A stretch of 22,233 nt of DNA from an uncultured bacterium (GCA_902489575.1 CABUAQ010000025.1:1-22233); one strand, 5' to 3'. Numbered from the stretch's first letter, positions 15,052 to 22,233 are shown. Made by a program: numbers and translations. The notes: generated by a model not told the origin, from the letters alone.

Positions 15052-16245
15052 TTATAGTACCTCAGATTTTTTATTTTTCTTTTTTAAGACTTTTTGTTGA
15101 TAAACCGGATCATATTGAAATCTTGTCCCGTTAACAAAGCTTTTCACTACACCTTTGGCGAAAATACTTTTTGCTGACCAGTATGATGTGTGTGCTAAGA
15201 AAGCAGAACGCCTTGACCAGATTCCTGAGTTATCATAGATTACCCCTGTCGGATTTTCTATATCTAAATCAAGTTTTTCTTCTAACTGGGCAATTGTTAA
15301 ATTTCTGCTTGAAGGAAATCCCAGCGGATCTTCTTTAAAGTTAACAGTCAAGAAATAAATTCCATTTTCATAAATATATTTTGTTAAATATTTGTTATAG
15401 AAGTTTAGTTCATAATTTGGATCTGCTATATCTGAATAAAATAACGGAATCGGGCTTGCAAAGTTTACAACTCCTCTTACGTAACCTTCAGGGGCACAGT
15501 ATTTGTCTGTGGATTCATCTATGTTCAAATAATTTTGTCTAAGTTCTTCTTCATCTTGATTTAACACGAGATGTCCGGAGTTTGTTAACACGCCTAAGTT
15601 TCCTTTGTCATAAGTAAGTGCTGATAAACAAGTGTTTTTTCTTGGGTTTGTTCTAACCAGTTCAAGAGTTGTTTGGTCAGCGTTCAAAGTTGTAAATAGT
15701 TTTTCAAGATTGATGTAAGGAAGTTTGTATAACATATATTGATATGTTACGAATGTTCCTGCTGAATATCCGTATAAAATTACATTTTGACCTTTTTCGG
15801 CTTGTTGTTTTACGCTTTCGTTCAAATCATCCAAAATAGGCAGCATGTTATGAGTTTTTTGAACCCATATAGCATCATGCATGTATTGAGTCAAAAGACT
15901 CCTTATTTCGTATGCAAGTGTTGAACTGATTGCTTTTGAAATATTTAATCTGTCTTTTACAAAATCAAGATCGGTTTTGCTGTTGTAGCCCCAGAAAAAT
16001 ATTTGCGGAGTTTCTTCAATGGTAAGTTTGTTTTCTTTTGACCATTTTTTTATTTCAGCGTTTTGTTCAAACTTTTTCTTCATCATTGGATGAAGTTTAT
16101 TTACGCCTTTAATATACCAATCCTTCATTTTTTTATCATTGTTGTTAGAACCGTTTATGTATAAAAATGTGAGGTTTGTATCTTGTGCCGGTGCTGAAAT
16201 TTGCAATAATAAAACTGCAATTAATGTTAATATAATCTTTTTCAT
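15052..16245 (-). CDS. Exported alpha/beta-hydrolase-like protein with GxSxG motif
   Basis: 397-residue protein with a clear signal peptide: MKK, a hydrophobic stretch, and Ala-Pro-Ala before Gln21 as a likely signal peptidase I site. The mature part has NVILYGYSAGTFVTYQYM (strand, GxSxG nucleophile elbow, helix) with candidate nucleophile Ser161. A late Asp306 and His352 (AHTSYWS) could complete a Ser-Asp-His triad. This is the layout of serine esterases and lipases, but I do not recognise a specific family and the substrate is unknown. It would act in the periplasm or outside the cell. The Lys-rich C-terminus (KKKNKKSE) is unusual. No Shine-Dalgarno precedes the ATG; the gene heads a minus-strand run. 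Confidence 0.75.
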   Translation of the reverse strand: MKKIILTLIAVLLLQISAPAQDTNLTFLYINGSNNNDKKMKDWYIKGVNKLHPMMKKKFEQNAEIKKWSKENKLTIEETPQIFFWGYNSKTDLDFVKDRLNISKAISSTLAYEIRSLLTQYMHDAIWVQKTHNMLPILDDLNESVKQQAEKGQNVILYGYSAGTFVTYQYMLYKLPYINLEKLFTTLNADQTTLELVRTNPRKNTCLSALTYDKGNLGVLTNSGHLVLNQDEEELRQNYLNIDESTDKYCAPEGYVRGVVNFASPIPLFYSDIADPNYELNFYNKYLTKYIYENGIYFLTVNFKEDPLGFPSSRNLTIAQLEEKLDLDIENPTGVIYDNSGIWSRRSAFLAHTSYWSAKSIFAKGVVKSFVNGTRFQYDPVYQQKVLKKKNKKSEVL

Positions 16246-16287
16246 AATAGAAATTTTAACACAAGAGAATAAAAATGGTTAGCAGAA

Positions 16288-17055
16288 TTATTTTGCAGTC
16301 TGTAAGACATATCTAACAGCTGCTGTTGCAGGCACTGCTGTATTGTCATAAAGTCTAATTGGATAAACATCAGTCATGTGTTGTGAATCGTTTTTTACTA
16401 TACAATCTTTTCCGGAAAGAAGCTTTGAGTCTGAAGAGCAAGTTACTTCTTTGTTGGGTAAATTCACCCCGTTAACATCAATAAATCCGACACAATCAGA
16501 AAGAGTAGTGTCACTGCCTGTTGGGTAGCTGTCTTTTAATGGTGCTTCAATAGGTTTAGAACATCCGTTTATTTGTCCTAAATTTTGATAGAAAGCAAAT
16601 ATTAAACCGTCAGGTAATATGTATGCGTGGAACTGGGTTATAGTTTCTTGCGTATATAAACCCTTAAGATAAGTGCTTGAGATTTCGTAGTTTTTGTTAG
16701 AGTTGCTTTTTCGTATTTTTAAATCAGAAATTTTATTGATGTAAGTTGCACCAGTTAGTGTCCCGTTTAATATTGCACAGATTGACTGTGTAGATTCCTG
16801 GTTTTCAGAAGCTGCATTTGTTCCGCATTTGGTCGTAATTCCGGCGTAATCAAATCCGTATTGAGCCTGAGACATTCTTGCAGCTTGACTTAATGTCGAT
16901 ATTGTTTTTTTTACTTGAACGGTATTTTTGTGCATTTGTATTTGCTATTAGTGTTGGTATGCTCATTGCTGCCATAACTCCGATTATGCCAAGTGTAATC
17001 AGTACTTCTGCAAGAGTGAAGGCTTTTTTCTTTTGTGTTCAGTGCTATATGTCAT
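16288..17055 (-). pseudogene. Prepilin-like gene split into two frames at A-tracts
   Basis: The ATG at 17055 begins MTYSTEHKRKK, and the prepilin signal AFTLAEVLITLGIIGV continues only after a -1 shift at the A6 tract (17024-17029). The reading then runs to ...IPTLIANTNAQKYRSSKK and needs a +1 shift at the A8 tract (16905-16912) to enter the long frame KTISTLSQAARMSQAQYGF..., which ends at 16288. The ATG at 16935 opens that last frame but lacks the secretion signal, so it is not a complete gene. Both outer pieces are in the same frame; the signal alone is in another. The C-terminal part has several cysteines and is of unknown function. It could be a decaying gene, a phase-variable or slippage-expressed gene, or two homopolymer sequencing errors. 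No Shine-Dalgarno precedes 17055. Confidence 0.75.
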
Positions 17056-17075
17056 ATACTTGACATAAATGTCAA
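17049..17075. promoter_or_regulatory. Palindromic operator candidate made of TGACAT half-sites
   Basis: TTGACATAAATGTCAA (17060-17075) is a perfect 7+2+7 palindrome. A third half-site ATGTCA (17049-17054) pairs with TGACAT (17061-17066) across 6 bases. The site lies between a divergent small XRE regulator and the broken prepilin gene, overlapping the prepilin start and the regulator -35, a typical place for a Cro/CI-like repressor. Confidence 0.55.
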
Positions 17076-17086
17076 TATTATAAAAT
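17060..17086 (+). promoter_or_regulatory. Candidate promoter of the XRE regulator
   Basis: TTGACA (17060-17065) and TAAAAT (17081-17086) are 15 bases apart, a little short, and lie about 30 bases before the regulator ATG. The -35 is within the palindrome, so binding there would block this promoter. Confidence 0.4.
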
Positions 17087-17105
17087 ATTTAAGATATGTA
17101 GTTAA
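17077..17105 (-). promoter_or_regulatory. Candidate promoter of the broken prepilin gene
   Basis: On the minus strand TTAACT (17105-17100) and TATAAT (17082-17077) are 17 bases apart. The start point would be near 17070, inside the TTGACAT palindrome, leaving a leader of only about 15 bases before the ATG at 17055. Confidence 0.5.
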
Positions 17106-17115
17106 AATATTCAAT

Positions 17116-17325
17116 ATGATAAAGATTAGACTTCGGGAATTGATGTGGGAAAGAAATATTTCAGCTGTTCAAATTCAAAAAGAAACAGGTATTAATGCGG
17201 CAACAATTTCAAGAATTATCAACAGAAAACATAGTAATTTAAGTTTGGAAACTATAGATAGATTGTGTGATGTTTTGGATTGTAAAATTCAAGATTTGCC
17301 TATTTATGAACGCGTAAATAAATAG
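17116..17325 (+). CDS. Small XRE/Cro-type helix-turn-helix regulator
   Basis: From the ATG at 17116 the protein is 69 residues and consists of one Cro/C1-type HTH: MIKIRLRELMWERNISAVQI, then KETGINAATISRIINRK with the recognition helix at about 26-36, and LETIDRLCDVLDCKIQDLP. This is the standard size for compact one-domain XRE regulators. An in-frame ATG at 17035 would add 27 residues of low-complexity leader that is the operator and promoter region, so I reject it. No Shine-Dalgarno is visible. The gene diverges from the broken prepilin across TGACAT palindromes it may bind. comF starts 36 bases downstream. Confidence 0.88.
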   Translation: MIKIRLRELMWERNISAVQIQKETGINAATISRIINRKHSNLSLETIDRLCDVLDCKIQDLPIYERVNK

Positions 17326-17361
17326 TTTTTACAATTTGCCCTATTGTGGTAAAGTAAGTTT

Positions 17362-18012
17362 ATGAAACATTTTTTATTAGGTCTGCTGGATTGGATATAT
17401 AAAAAGAAGTGTTATTTTTGCAGAAGTTCAAAAGAATCTGTAAAAATGTGTTCAAAATGTTTTGATGAATTGGATTTTTTATCTGCCGGTGTTAATCGTA
17501 AATTGGATGGAGCAAATGTTTATTGTGCAGGGGGTTATTCCAAAAATCTTCAAAAACTTATTCGTGGTTTGAAGTATCACGGGCAAAAAGATTTGGCATA
17601 TTATCTTGCGAAATTTATGTGGATATACTGGCAGCGGCTTAATTTGAGCGGAGATTTTGTGATTGTTCCCGTACCGATTTTTCCTGAACGTAAGAAAAAA
17701 AGAAAATATAATCACATGGAGCTTGTGGCAAATGAATTTGCCAAGCTTTCAGGTTATGACGTTAATTTGGATATAATTAAGCGTATTAAAGATACAAAGC
17801 CCCAGTACAATTTGAAGAAAGCACAAAGAATAGAAAATTTATCTGATGCTTTTGAGGTAGATGGATGTGTGGATCTTAACGGTAAACGAGTTTTGATAGT
17901 TGATGATATATGTACAACCGGTTCAACTTTTGATGAAATGATAAAAGAGTTTCATAATGTGGGTGTTTATGATATAATCTGCTTCGCTGCAACAACCCCG
18001 TGGGAGGGGTAA
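17362..18012 (+). CDS. comF: ComF-family phosphoribosyltransferase-like protein
   Basis: 216 residues with the ComF layout. An N-terminal zinc finger (Cys17, Cys20, Cys30, Cys33 in KKCYFCRSS and MCSKCFDEL) is followed by a PRTase-fold domain with FVIVPVPIFPERKKKRKYNH, DTKPQYNLKKAQRIENLSDAF and the PRPP-type loop VLIVDDICTTGST (177-189). In competent bacteria ComF acts at the cytoplasmic side of DNA uptake, but it is also present in bacteria not known to be competent. The ATG has only a weak purine-rich site upstream; TTTACA (17328) and TAAAGT (17350), 16 bases apart, could form a promoter very close to it. Confidence 0.9.
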   Translation: MKHFLLGLLDWIYKKKCYFCRSSKESVKMCSKCFDELDFLSAGVNRKLDGANVYCAGGYSKNLQKLIRGLKYHGQKDLAYYLAKFMWIYWQRLNLSGDFVIVPVPIFPERKKKRKYNHMELVANEFAKLSGYDVNLDIIKRIKDTKPQYNLKKAQRIENLSDAFEVDGCVDLNGKRVLIVDDICTTGSTFDEMIKEFHNVGVYDIICFAATTPWEG

Positions 18013-18061
18013 AGGGGCAAATTTAATGGTTGATTATACCGGTGAGGAATTTTAGAAAAAT

Positions 18062-18385
18062 ATGATAATAACAGAGTATGCAAAATTTTTACAAGAACAT
18101 GATCAAGAGCTTCTGACCCGAAAAACTACGGCATTGAAGCTTTTGCACAAATGGCTGCGTACTGTTATAAATAAAAACCCGAAAAACAATATTGATAAAA
18201 TTGTGCATAAAGAAATTTTATATTGTGAAAATCCTAACGGTGATTATGTTATTATAGGCAAATCAGACAGCGGCAGGGTTTTGGTGTCGGCATTAATAAA
18301 GTTTGCGAAAAGTTATGAAAACTATAGCCATGCAAAGTGGCTTCATCTGACAGAAACAGCTTATCAGGAGGAAAGTTATGAATAA
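18062..18385 (+). CDS. Unrecognised 107-residue protein
   Basis: No family recognised. The sequence is charged and helical at the start (MIITEYAKFLQEHDQELLTR), then has a short beta-like stretch (EILYCENPNGDYVIIGKSD) and another helix (ALIKFAKSYENYSHAKWL). A GAGGA lies about 15 bases before the ATG, further than ideal. Its stop overlaps the following acyltransferase gene by 8 bases, and the AGGAGG of that gene lies inside it, so the two are translationally coupled. A function linked to the acyltransferase is likely but unproven. Confidence 0.65.
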   Translation: MIITEYAKFLQEHDQELLTRKTTALKLLHKWLRTVINKNPKNNIDKIVHKEILYCENPNGDYVIIGKSDSGRVLVSALIKFAKSYENYSHAKWLHLTETAYQEESYE

Positions 18386-19061
18386 TAATGATAATGAAGA
18401 ATATGTTGAAATAAAAGCTTATAGACCGAAGCCAGGTGGTAATCAGATAAATTATTATCGAGATGGCTTTGTCTGTGCTAATGTTGAAATGAAGGGGTTG
18501 AATATTAAGTTCAATGGAGACGATAATGTTGTTAATATCGAACTTCCGGCAAATTTTGTAAACTGTTCAATTGTAATGGATGGGAATAATAACACATTTA
18601 ACCTACGAAGCACTAAACATAGGACAATTCGTCACACTACATTTGGGCTTGAGGGTGGTTCTACAATCAATGTTGGTTCGGGTCTTTCAGTTTATCGAGA
18701 TGTAAATATTGTTGCTAAAAACGGTAAGTCTATAACAATTGGCGATGAATGTATGTTTGCCCGCGAAATTATGATTAGAAACAATGACGGGCATGTGATT
18801 TTGGATAAAAATACCGGAGAGTTACTAAATCCGCCGGAAGATATTATAATCGGAAACCACGTTTGGATTGGGATGCGTGTGATGATATTCAAGGGTGCAA
18901 TGGTTTCTGATGGTTCTGTTGTCGGGGCCGGTTCTCTGGTTAATAAGAAGTTTGACGAAGAAAATATCCTTATTGCGGGGTCGCCTGCCAGAAAAATTCG
19001 CTCTGATATAGAATGGCGTAGGGAAGATTTTGCAAAATACAGAGATAATATTACCAGATAA
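18378..19061 (+). CDS. Left-handed beta-helix (hexapeptide) acyltransferase
   Basis: 227-residue acyltransferase, most probably an O- or N-acetyltransferase using acetyl-CoA on a sugar or other small substrate. Residues about 30-125 show loose hexapeptide-type coils. The conserved core is MIRNNDGHVILD (candidate catalytic His139), then IIIGNHVWIGMRVMIFKGAMVSDGSVVGAGSLV, in the style of polysaccharide acetyltransferases, ending with IAGSPARKIR. No signal peptide or membrane helix, so it is cytoplasmic. The ATG has AGGAGG 6 bases upstream. Together with the wecA/tagO-like gene it hints at surface-glycan synthesis, but the acceptor is unknown. Confidence 0.88.
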   Translation: MNNNDNEEYVEIKAYRPKPGGNQINYYRDGFVCANVEMKGLNIKFNGDDNVVNIELPANFVNCSIVMDGNNNTFNLRSTKHRTIRHTTFGLEGGSTINVGSGLSVYRDVNIVAKNGKSITIGDECMFAREIMIRNNDGHVILDKNTGELLNPPEDIIIGNHVWIGMRVMIFKGAMVSDGSVVGAGSLVNKKFDEENILIAGSPARKIRSDIEWRREDFAKYRDNITR

Positions 19062-19081
19062 TTAGTGATTGTGAGGCGTTT

Positions 19082-19510
19082 ATGTATAGAAATACTCTAG
19101 CATACAGATTTGCATTGTTTTCAGGTGTTTTTATAGCAACTGTGGCTTTGCTTTCGCTTTTTGAGCTTGTTTCAAACAGTCAAAATTGGGCCTATGGGGT
19201 TTTGCTGCCGTTAGAACTTCTTGTCATTCCGGCTTTGGGTATGTGCGGGCTGGTGCTTGTGCTGTTTGATGTTGTTTTAAAAAAGCAGTTAAAGCCTGTT
19301 AAATTTAATAATAAATTTTTGATTGTATTGGAATGGCTTTTGATTGCAGGATATGTATTTGTTGCCGGATATATGATTTTTGGTATTTTGCAGTCGTACT
19401 TAAATAATCCAAAAGAAGCTCTTTCAATATTTGGAATTTATTTTGCTGTTGGAACTCTTTTAGCTCTTGTTATAAGATTTGTTGTGTTTCGATTTTTTGT
19501 ACGGCAATAG
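19082..19510 (+). CDS. Four-helix integral membrane protein of unknown function
   Basis: 142 residues with about four hydrophobic segments: roughly 9-27 (FALFSGVFIATVALLSLF), 38-66 (VLLPLELLVIPALGMCGLV), 82-106 and 116-138 (GIYFAVGTLLALVIRFVVF). There are few polar residues in the helices and no motif I recognise. GAGG lies 6 bases before the ATG. It is 20 bases downstream of the acyltransferase gene and probably shares its transcript. After its stop the next gene, gyrA, has its own promoter. Confidence 0.75.
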   Translation: MYRNTLAYRFALFSGVFIATVALLSLFELVSNSQNWAYGVLLPLELLVIPALGMCGLVLVLFDVVLKKQLKPVKFNNKFLIVLEWLLIAGYVFVAGYMIFGILQSYLNNPKEALSIFGIYFAVGTLLALVIRFVVFRFFVRQ

Positions 19511-19570
19511 GATATTTAAAATTAACTCTATGTAAAGATTATTTCAAAAATACCCTAAACGGTTTGTTTG

Positions 19571-19579
19571 TGATATACT
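19571..19579 (+). promoter_or_regulatory. Extended -10 promoter of gyrA
   Basis: TGATATACT has the extended -10 form TGn-TATACT, 33 bases before the gyrA start codon. No good -35 is visible at 16-18 bases upstream, which is common for extended -10 promoters. The predicted transcript would start near 19586. Confidence 0.5.
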
Positions 19580-19612
19580 CTAAATAAGGAGTATAGACTG
19601 GAGGGAAGAGTA

Positions 19613-22159
19613 TTGACTCAGCAAAATATTTTTGATCACGGGAAAATCGTTCCTGTTAACATAAGAGAAGAAATGAAACGTTCGTATATTGACTATGCGA
19701 TGAGTGTAATTGTCGGACGTGCATTGCCGGATGTAAGAGATGGTTTAAAACCTGTTCACAGACGTATTTTATATGCGATGAATGAACTTGGTATGTATCC
19801 TGACAAGCCGTTCAAAAAATGTGCCCGTATCGTTGGGGAAGTTCTTGGTAAATACCACCCTCACGGTGATAGTTCTGTTTATGAAGCTTTAGTTCGTATG
19901 GCCCAGGACTTTTCTACAAGATATTTAATGGTTGACGGGCACGGTAACTTTGGTTCTGTTGACGGTGACGGTGCAGCTGCAATGCGTTATACAGAAGCCC
20001 GTATGCATAAAATTACGCAGTCAATGCTTGCAGATATAGATTGTGAAACAGTAGAATTTGAACCGAACTTTGATGGTTCATTACAAGAACCTTCTGTTCT
20101 TCCGGTAAGACTTCCGATGCTTTTGTTGAACGGGGTTTCAGGGATTGCAGTCGGGATGGCAACAAATATTCCGCCGCATAACCTTTGTGAAGTTGTTGAC
20201 GGAACAATTGCCTTGATTGATAATCCTAAAATTACAGTTGCTGAATTGATGGAGCATATTAAAGGCCCTGATTTCCCTACTGCTGCTACTATTATTGGCT
20301 TGAATGATATTAAACAAGCTTATGAAACAGGCAGAGGCTCTATCAAAATGTCTGCTGTTGCAGGATTTGAAGAAATTGCAGGCGGAGGCGGCCGTCAGGC
20401 AAGAACTGCAATTGTTGTTACTGAAATTCCTTATCAGGTTAACAAGTCAATGCTCATTGAAAAAATCGCAGATCTTGTTAAGGAACAAAGAATTAATGGC
20501 ATATCTGATATTCGTGATGAATCAGACCGTGAAGGTATGAGAATTGTTATTGAGTTGAAACGTGATGCAAAACCGGATGTTGTTAAAAACAACTTGTTTA
20601 AATATACCCAGCTTGCAACAACTTTCGGGGTAAATATGGTTGCTCTTTGCGGTAAACAGCCTCGTTTGTTGAATTTGTATGAAGTGTTAAGTGAGTTTGT
20701 TGAACACAGAATTGAAATTGTTACAAGAAGAACTATCTTCTTCCTTAAAAAAGCTAAAATCAGAGCTCATATTTTGGCAGGTTTAATTATTGCACTGGGT
20801 TCTATTGATGAAGTTATTGAACTTATTAAAAAATCTAAAACAACTGATGATGCTCGTGAAGGTTTAATGAGCAGATTCGGGTTGGATGTTGATCAGTCTA
20901 ATGCTATTTTGGAAATGCAATTAAGACGTTTGACAGGTTTGGAACAAGATAAAGTTAAAGCTGAATATGAAGAATTACTTAAAAAGATTGCAGAATACGA
21001 ATCTATTCTTGCAAGCCGTCAGAAAATTCTTGATATTATTAAAGCTGAACTTTTGGAAGATAAAGAAAAGTACGGGGATGAAAGAAAAACTCAAATTCTG
21101 CCGGAACAAGGCGAAGTTACAATTGAGGATTTAACTCCAAATACTCCTATGGCGGTATTTATTACTCATCAGGGATATTTGAAACGAATTTCATTAGATA
21201 CTTTTGAACGTCAAAATCGTGCTACACGCGGTAAATCAGGTATTAAAACAAAAGAAGATGATGATATTCAACATTTCTTTACTGCAATGATGCATGATAA
21301 AGTATTGTTCTTCTCTTCAAAAGGTACTGTTTACAGTTTGAATGTTTATGATTTTCCTGAAGGCGGCCGTCAGGCAAAGGGGCTGCCTATAGTTAACGTT
21401 CTTCCGATTGATCAGGATGAGAAGATTACGGCAGTTGTACCTGTAAGTAATTTCTCTAAAGATTTGAATTTAATTATGTTAACTAAGAAAGGTAATATCA
21501 AACGTATTGAGTTAGATAATTTCTCAAATATCAGACGTAACGGTATTATTGCAATTGGTCTGGATGAGGGTGACAGCCTATGCTGGGTAAAACTTGCAAC
21601 CGCAAAAGATGAGATAATTATTGGTACATCTTGCGGTATGGCTATCAGATTCCCTATTCAGGATTTAAGACCGCTGGGCAGAAGCGCCAGAGGGGTAATT
21701 TCAATGAAATTGCGCTCAGGTGATGAAATTGTAGGTTGTGACATTGTTCCTCAAGATTATGATGCGGATTTACTTGTTGTAACTTCTGACGGATTTGGAA
21801 AACGCACAAAATTATCAGAGTTTAGAACTCAAAACAGAGGCGGTATAGGTTTGATTGCAACTAAGTTTAAATCGAGTGCATCGAGACTTGTTGCATTGAC
21901 GATCGTAAGAGATTCTGATGATATTATGCTTGTTACAGCAAATGGTGTTGTTACAAGATTGAATGCAGGTTCAATTTCTCAACAGGGACGTCCAGCAACA
22001 GGTGTTAGAGCTCAAAATCTTAACGAAAACGATGTTGTGTGTTCTGTTAATAAAATTATTAATCCTGATGAAGATGATGTAACAATAAAAGTTGCAAAAT
22101 CTGAAGCTGAACAGCAGGTTGACGAAGTTCAACAAACAAGTCTGTTGGAAGATAATTAA
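19613..22159 (+). CDS. gyrA: DNA gyrase subunit A
   Basis: Breakage-reunion subunit of gyrase; introduces negative supercoils with GyrB. The 848 residues contain the winged-helix/tower core with PVHRRILYAMNELG, ARIVGEVLGKYHPHGDSSVY and AAAMRYTEARM with active-site Tyr126, then the coiled-coil and the six-bladed C-terminal domain. Start codon TTG, with GGAGGG 7 bases upstream. In the quinolone-determining region Ser87 and Glu91 replace E. coli Ser83 and Asp87; Ser is the susceptible-type residue and Glu is normal in many bacteria. The GyrA box is non-canonical (QNRATRGKSG at 534-543 instead of QRRGGKG). The tail is acidic and Gln-rich. No gyrB is adjacent. ParC is unlikely but cannot be fully excluded. 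Confidence 0.96.
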   Translation: MTQQNIFDHGKIVPVNIREEMKRSYIDYAMSVIVGRALPDVRDGLKPVHRRILYAMNELGMYPDKPFKKCARIVGEVLGKYHPHGDSSVYEALVRMAQDFSTRYLMVDGHGNFGSVDGDGAAAMRYTEARMHKITQSMLADIDCETVEFEPNFDGSLQEPSVLPVRLPMLLLNGVSGIAVGMATNIPPHNLCEVVDGTIALIDNPKITVAELMEHIKGPDFPTAATIIGLNDIKQAYETGRGSIKMSAVAGFEEIAGGGGRQARTAIVVTEIPYQVNKSMLIEKIADLVKEQRINGISDIRDESDREGMRIVIELKRDAKPDVVKNNLFKYTQLATTFGVNMVALCGKQPRLLNLYEVLSEFVEHRIEIVTRRTIFFLKKAKIRAHILAGLIIALGSIDEVIELIKKSKTTDDAREGLMSRFGLDVDQSNAILEMQLRRLTGLEQDKVKAEYEELLKKIAEYESILASRQKILDIIKAELLEDKEKYGDERKTQILPEQGEVTIEDLTPNTPMAVFITHQGYLKRISLDTFERQNRATRGKSGIKTKEDDDIQHFFTAMMHDKVLFFSSKGTVYSLNVYDFPEGGRQAKGLPIVNVLPIDQDEKITAVVPVSNFSKDLNLIMLTKKGNIKRIELDNFSNIRRNGIIAIGLDEGDSLCWVKLATAKDEIIIGTSCGMAIRFPIQDLRPLGRSARGVISMKLRSGDEIVGCDIVPQDYDADLLVVTSDGFGKRTKLSEFRTQNRGGIGLIATKFKSSASRLVALTIVRDSDDIMLVTANGVVTRLNAGSISQQGRPATGVRAQNLNENDVVCSVNKIINPDEDDVTIKVAKSEAEQQVDEVQQTSLLEDN

Positions 22160-22180
22160 AATGTAAGTTTACAAAAGAAG

Positions 22181-22212
22181 AAGATGACTTTAACTCAAGT
22201 CATCTTTTTTTT
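22181..22212 (+). terminator. Rho-independent terminator of gyrA
   Basis: A perfect 10-bp stem, AAGATGACTT / AAGTCATCTT, with a 6-base loop (TAACTC), followed by a run of T residues, 21 bases after the gyrA stop. Confidence 0.93.
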
Positions 22213-22233
22213 GTGTATATTTTTAATAAAACT

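Noticed and set aside
16288..16935. Treating the frame from ATG 16935 as a complete gene.
   Set aside because: It lacks any secretion signal, while a good prepilin signal lies just upstream in another frame; the ATG falls inside the joined pilin sequence.
17035..17115. An N-terminal extension of the XRE regulator from the ATG at 17035.
   Set aside because: It would make the operator and promoter coding, and the real HTH fold starts at the ATG at 17116.
1..22233. CRISPR arrays, tRNA or rRNA genes, insertion sequences or phage genes.
   Set aside because: I looked for regular direct repeats, cloverleaf-like blocks, transposase motifs and integrases by eye and found none; a tRNA scan would be the decisive test.

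Overview
The window is AT-rich bacterial chromosome, gene-dense on both strands, with no gene-free stretch above about 300 bases. I see no tRNA, rRNA, CRISPR array, insertion sequence or phage module. Two proteins carry the N-terminal signature AFTLAEVLITLGIIGV, typical of the abundant prepilin-like proteins of uncultured gut Gastranaerophilales (class Vampirovibrionia, formerly Melainabacteria). That signature, the base composition, and Gram-negative-type genes (nagZ, an Lgt-processed lipoprotein, a WecA-type transferase) make this lineage my best guess. It is an inference from motifs, not a database match.

Layout. At 1-791 lies a prepilin-like gene whose start is unclear at the window edge. 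From 7962 down to 796 (minus strand) runs a tightly packed probable operon: an orphan ClpX-type zinc-binding domain, a HEAT-like protein, ruvX, a DUF1292 protein, a triple Clp_N protein with no ATPase, tilS, hpt, and a soluble GAF histidine kinase that may have its own promoter. A divergent promoter region (7963-8077) then leads right to a TPR lipoprotein, lgt and a 63-residue orphan that ends in a bidirectional terminator. Back on the minus strand come a small glycine-zipper membrane protein with a perfect consensus sigma-70 promoter, and a second minus-strand run: exported serine-hydrolase-like protein, unknown protein, nagZ, an anchored thioredoxin-like protein, glyA and wecA/tagO. Next are a second prepilin gene broken into two frames at A-tracts and, divergent from it, a small XRE-type regulator; a repeated TGACAT palindrome lies between them. 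The right end (plus strand) holds comF, an unknown protein, a left-handed beta-helix acyltransferase, a four-helix membrane protein, and gyrA with its own promoter and terminator.

How the genes fit together. The tilS-hpt and ruvX-DUF1292 pairings are known from other bacteria, and the left operon looks like housekeeping (tRNA modification, purine salvage, protein quality control). The middle block mixes envelope work (NagZ recycling, undecaprenyl-linked glycan initiation, lipoprotein maturation) with one-carbon metabolism. The prepilins plus comF hint at a type IV pilus or competence pseudopilus elsewhere in the genome. The least expected features are two orphan Clp accessory domains in one operon, the second prepilin with its secretion segment out of frame between an A6 and an A8 tract, the palindromic operator beside it, and a wecA whose Shine-Dalgarno sequence points at a non-AUG codon.
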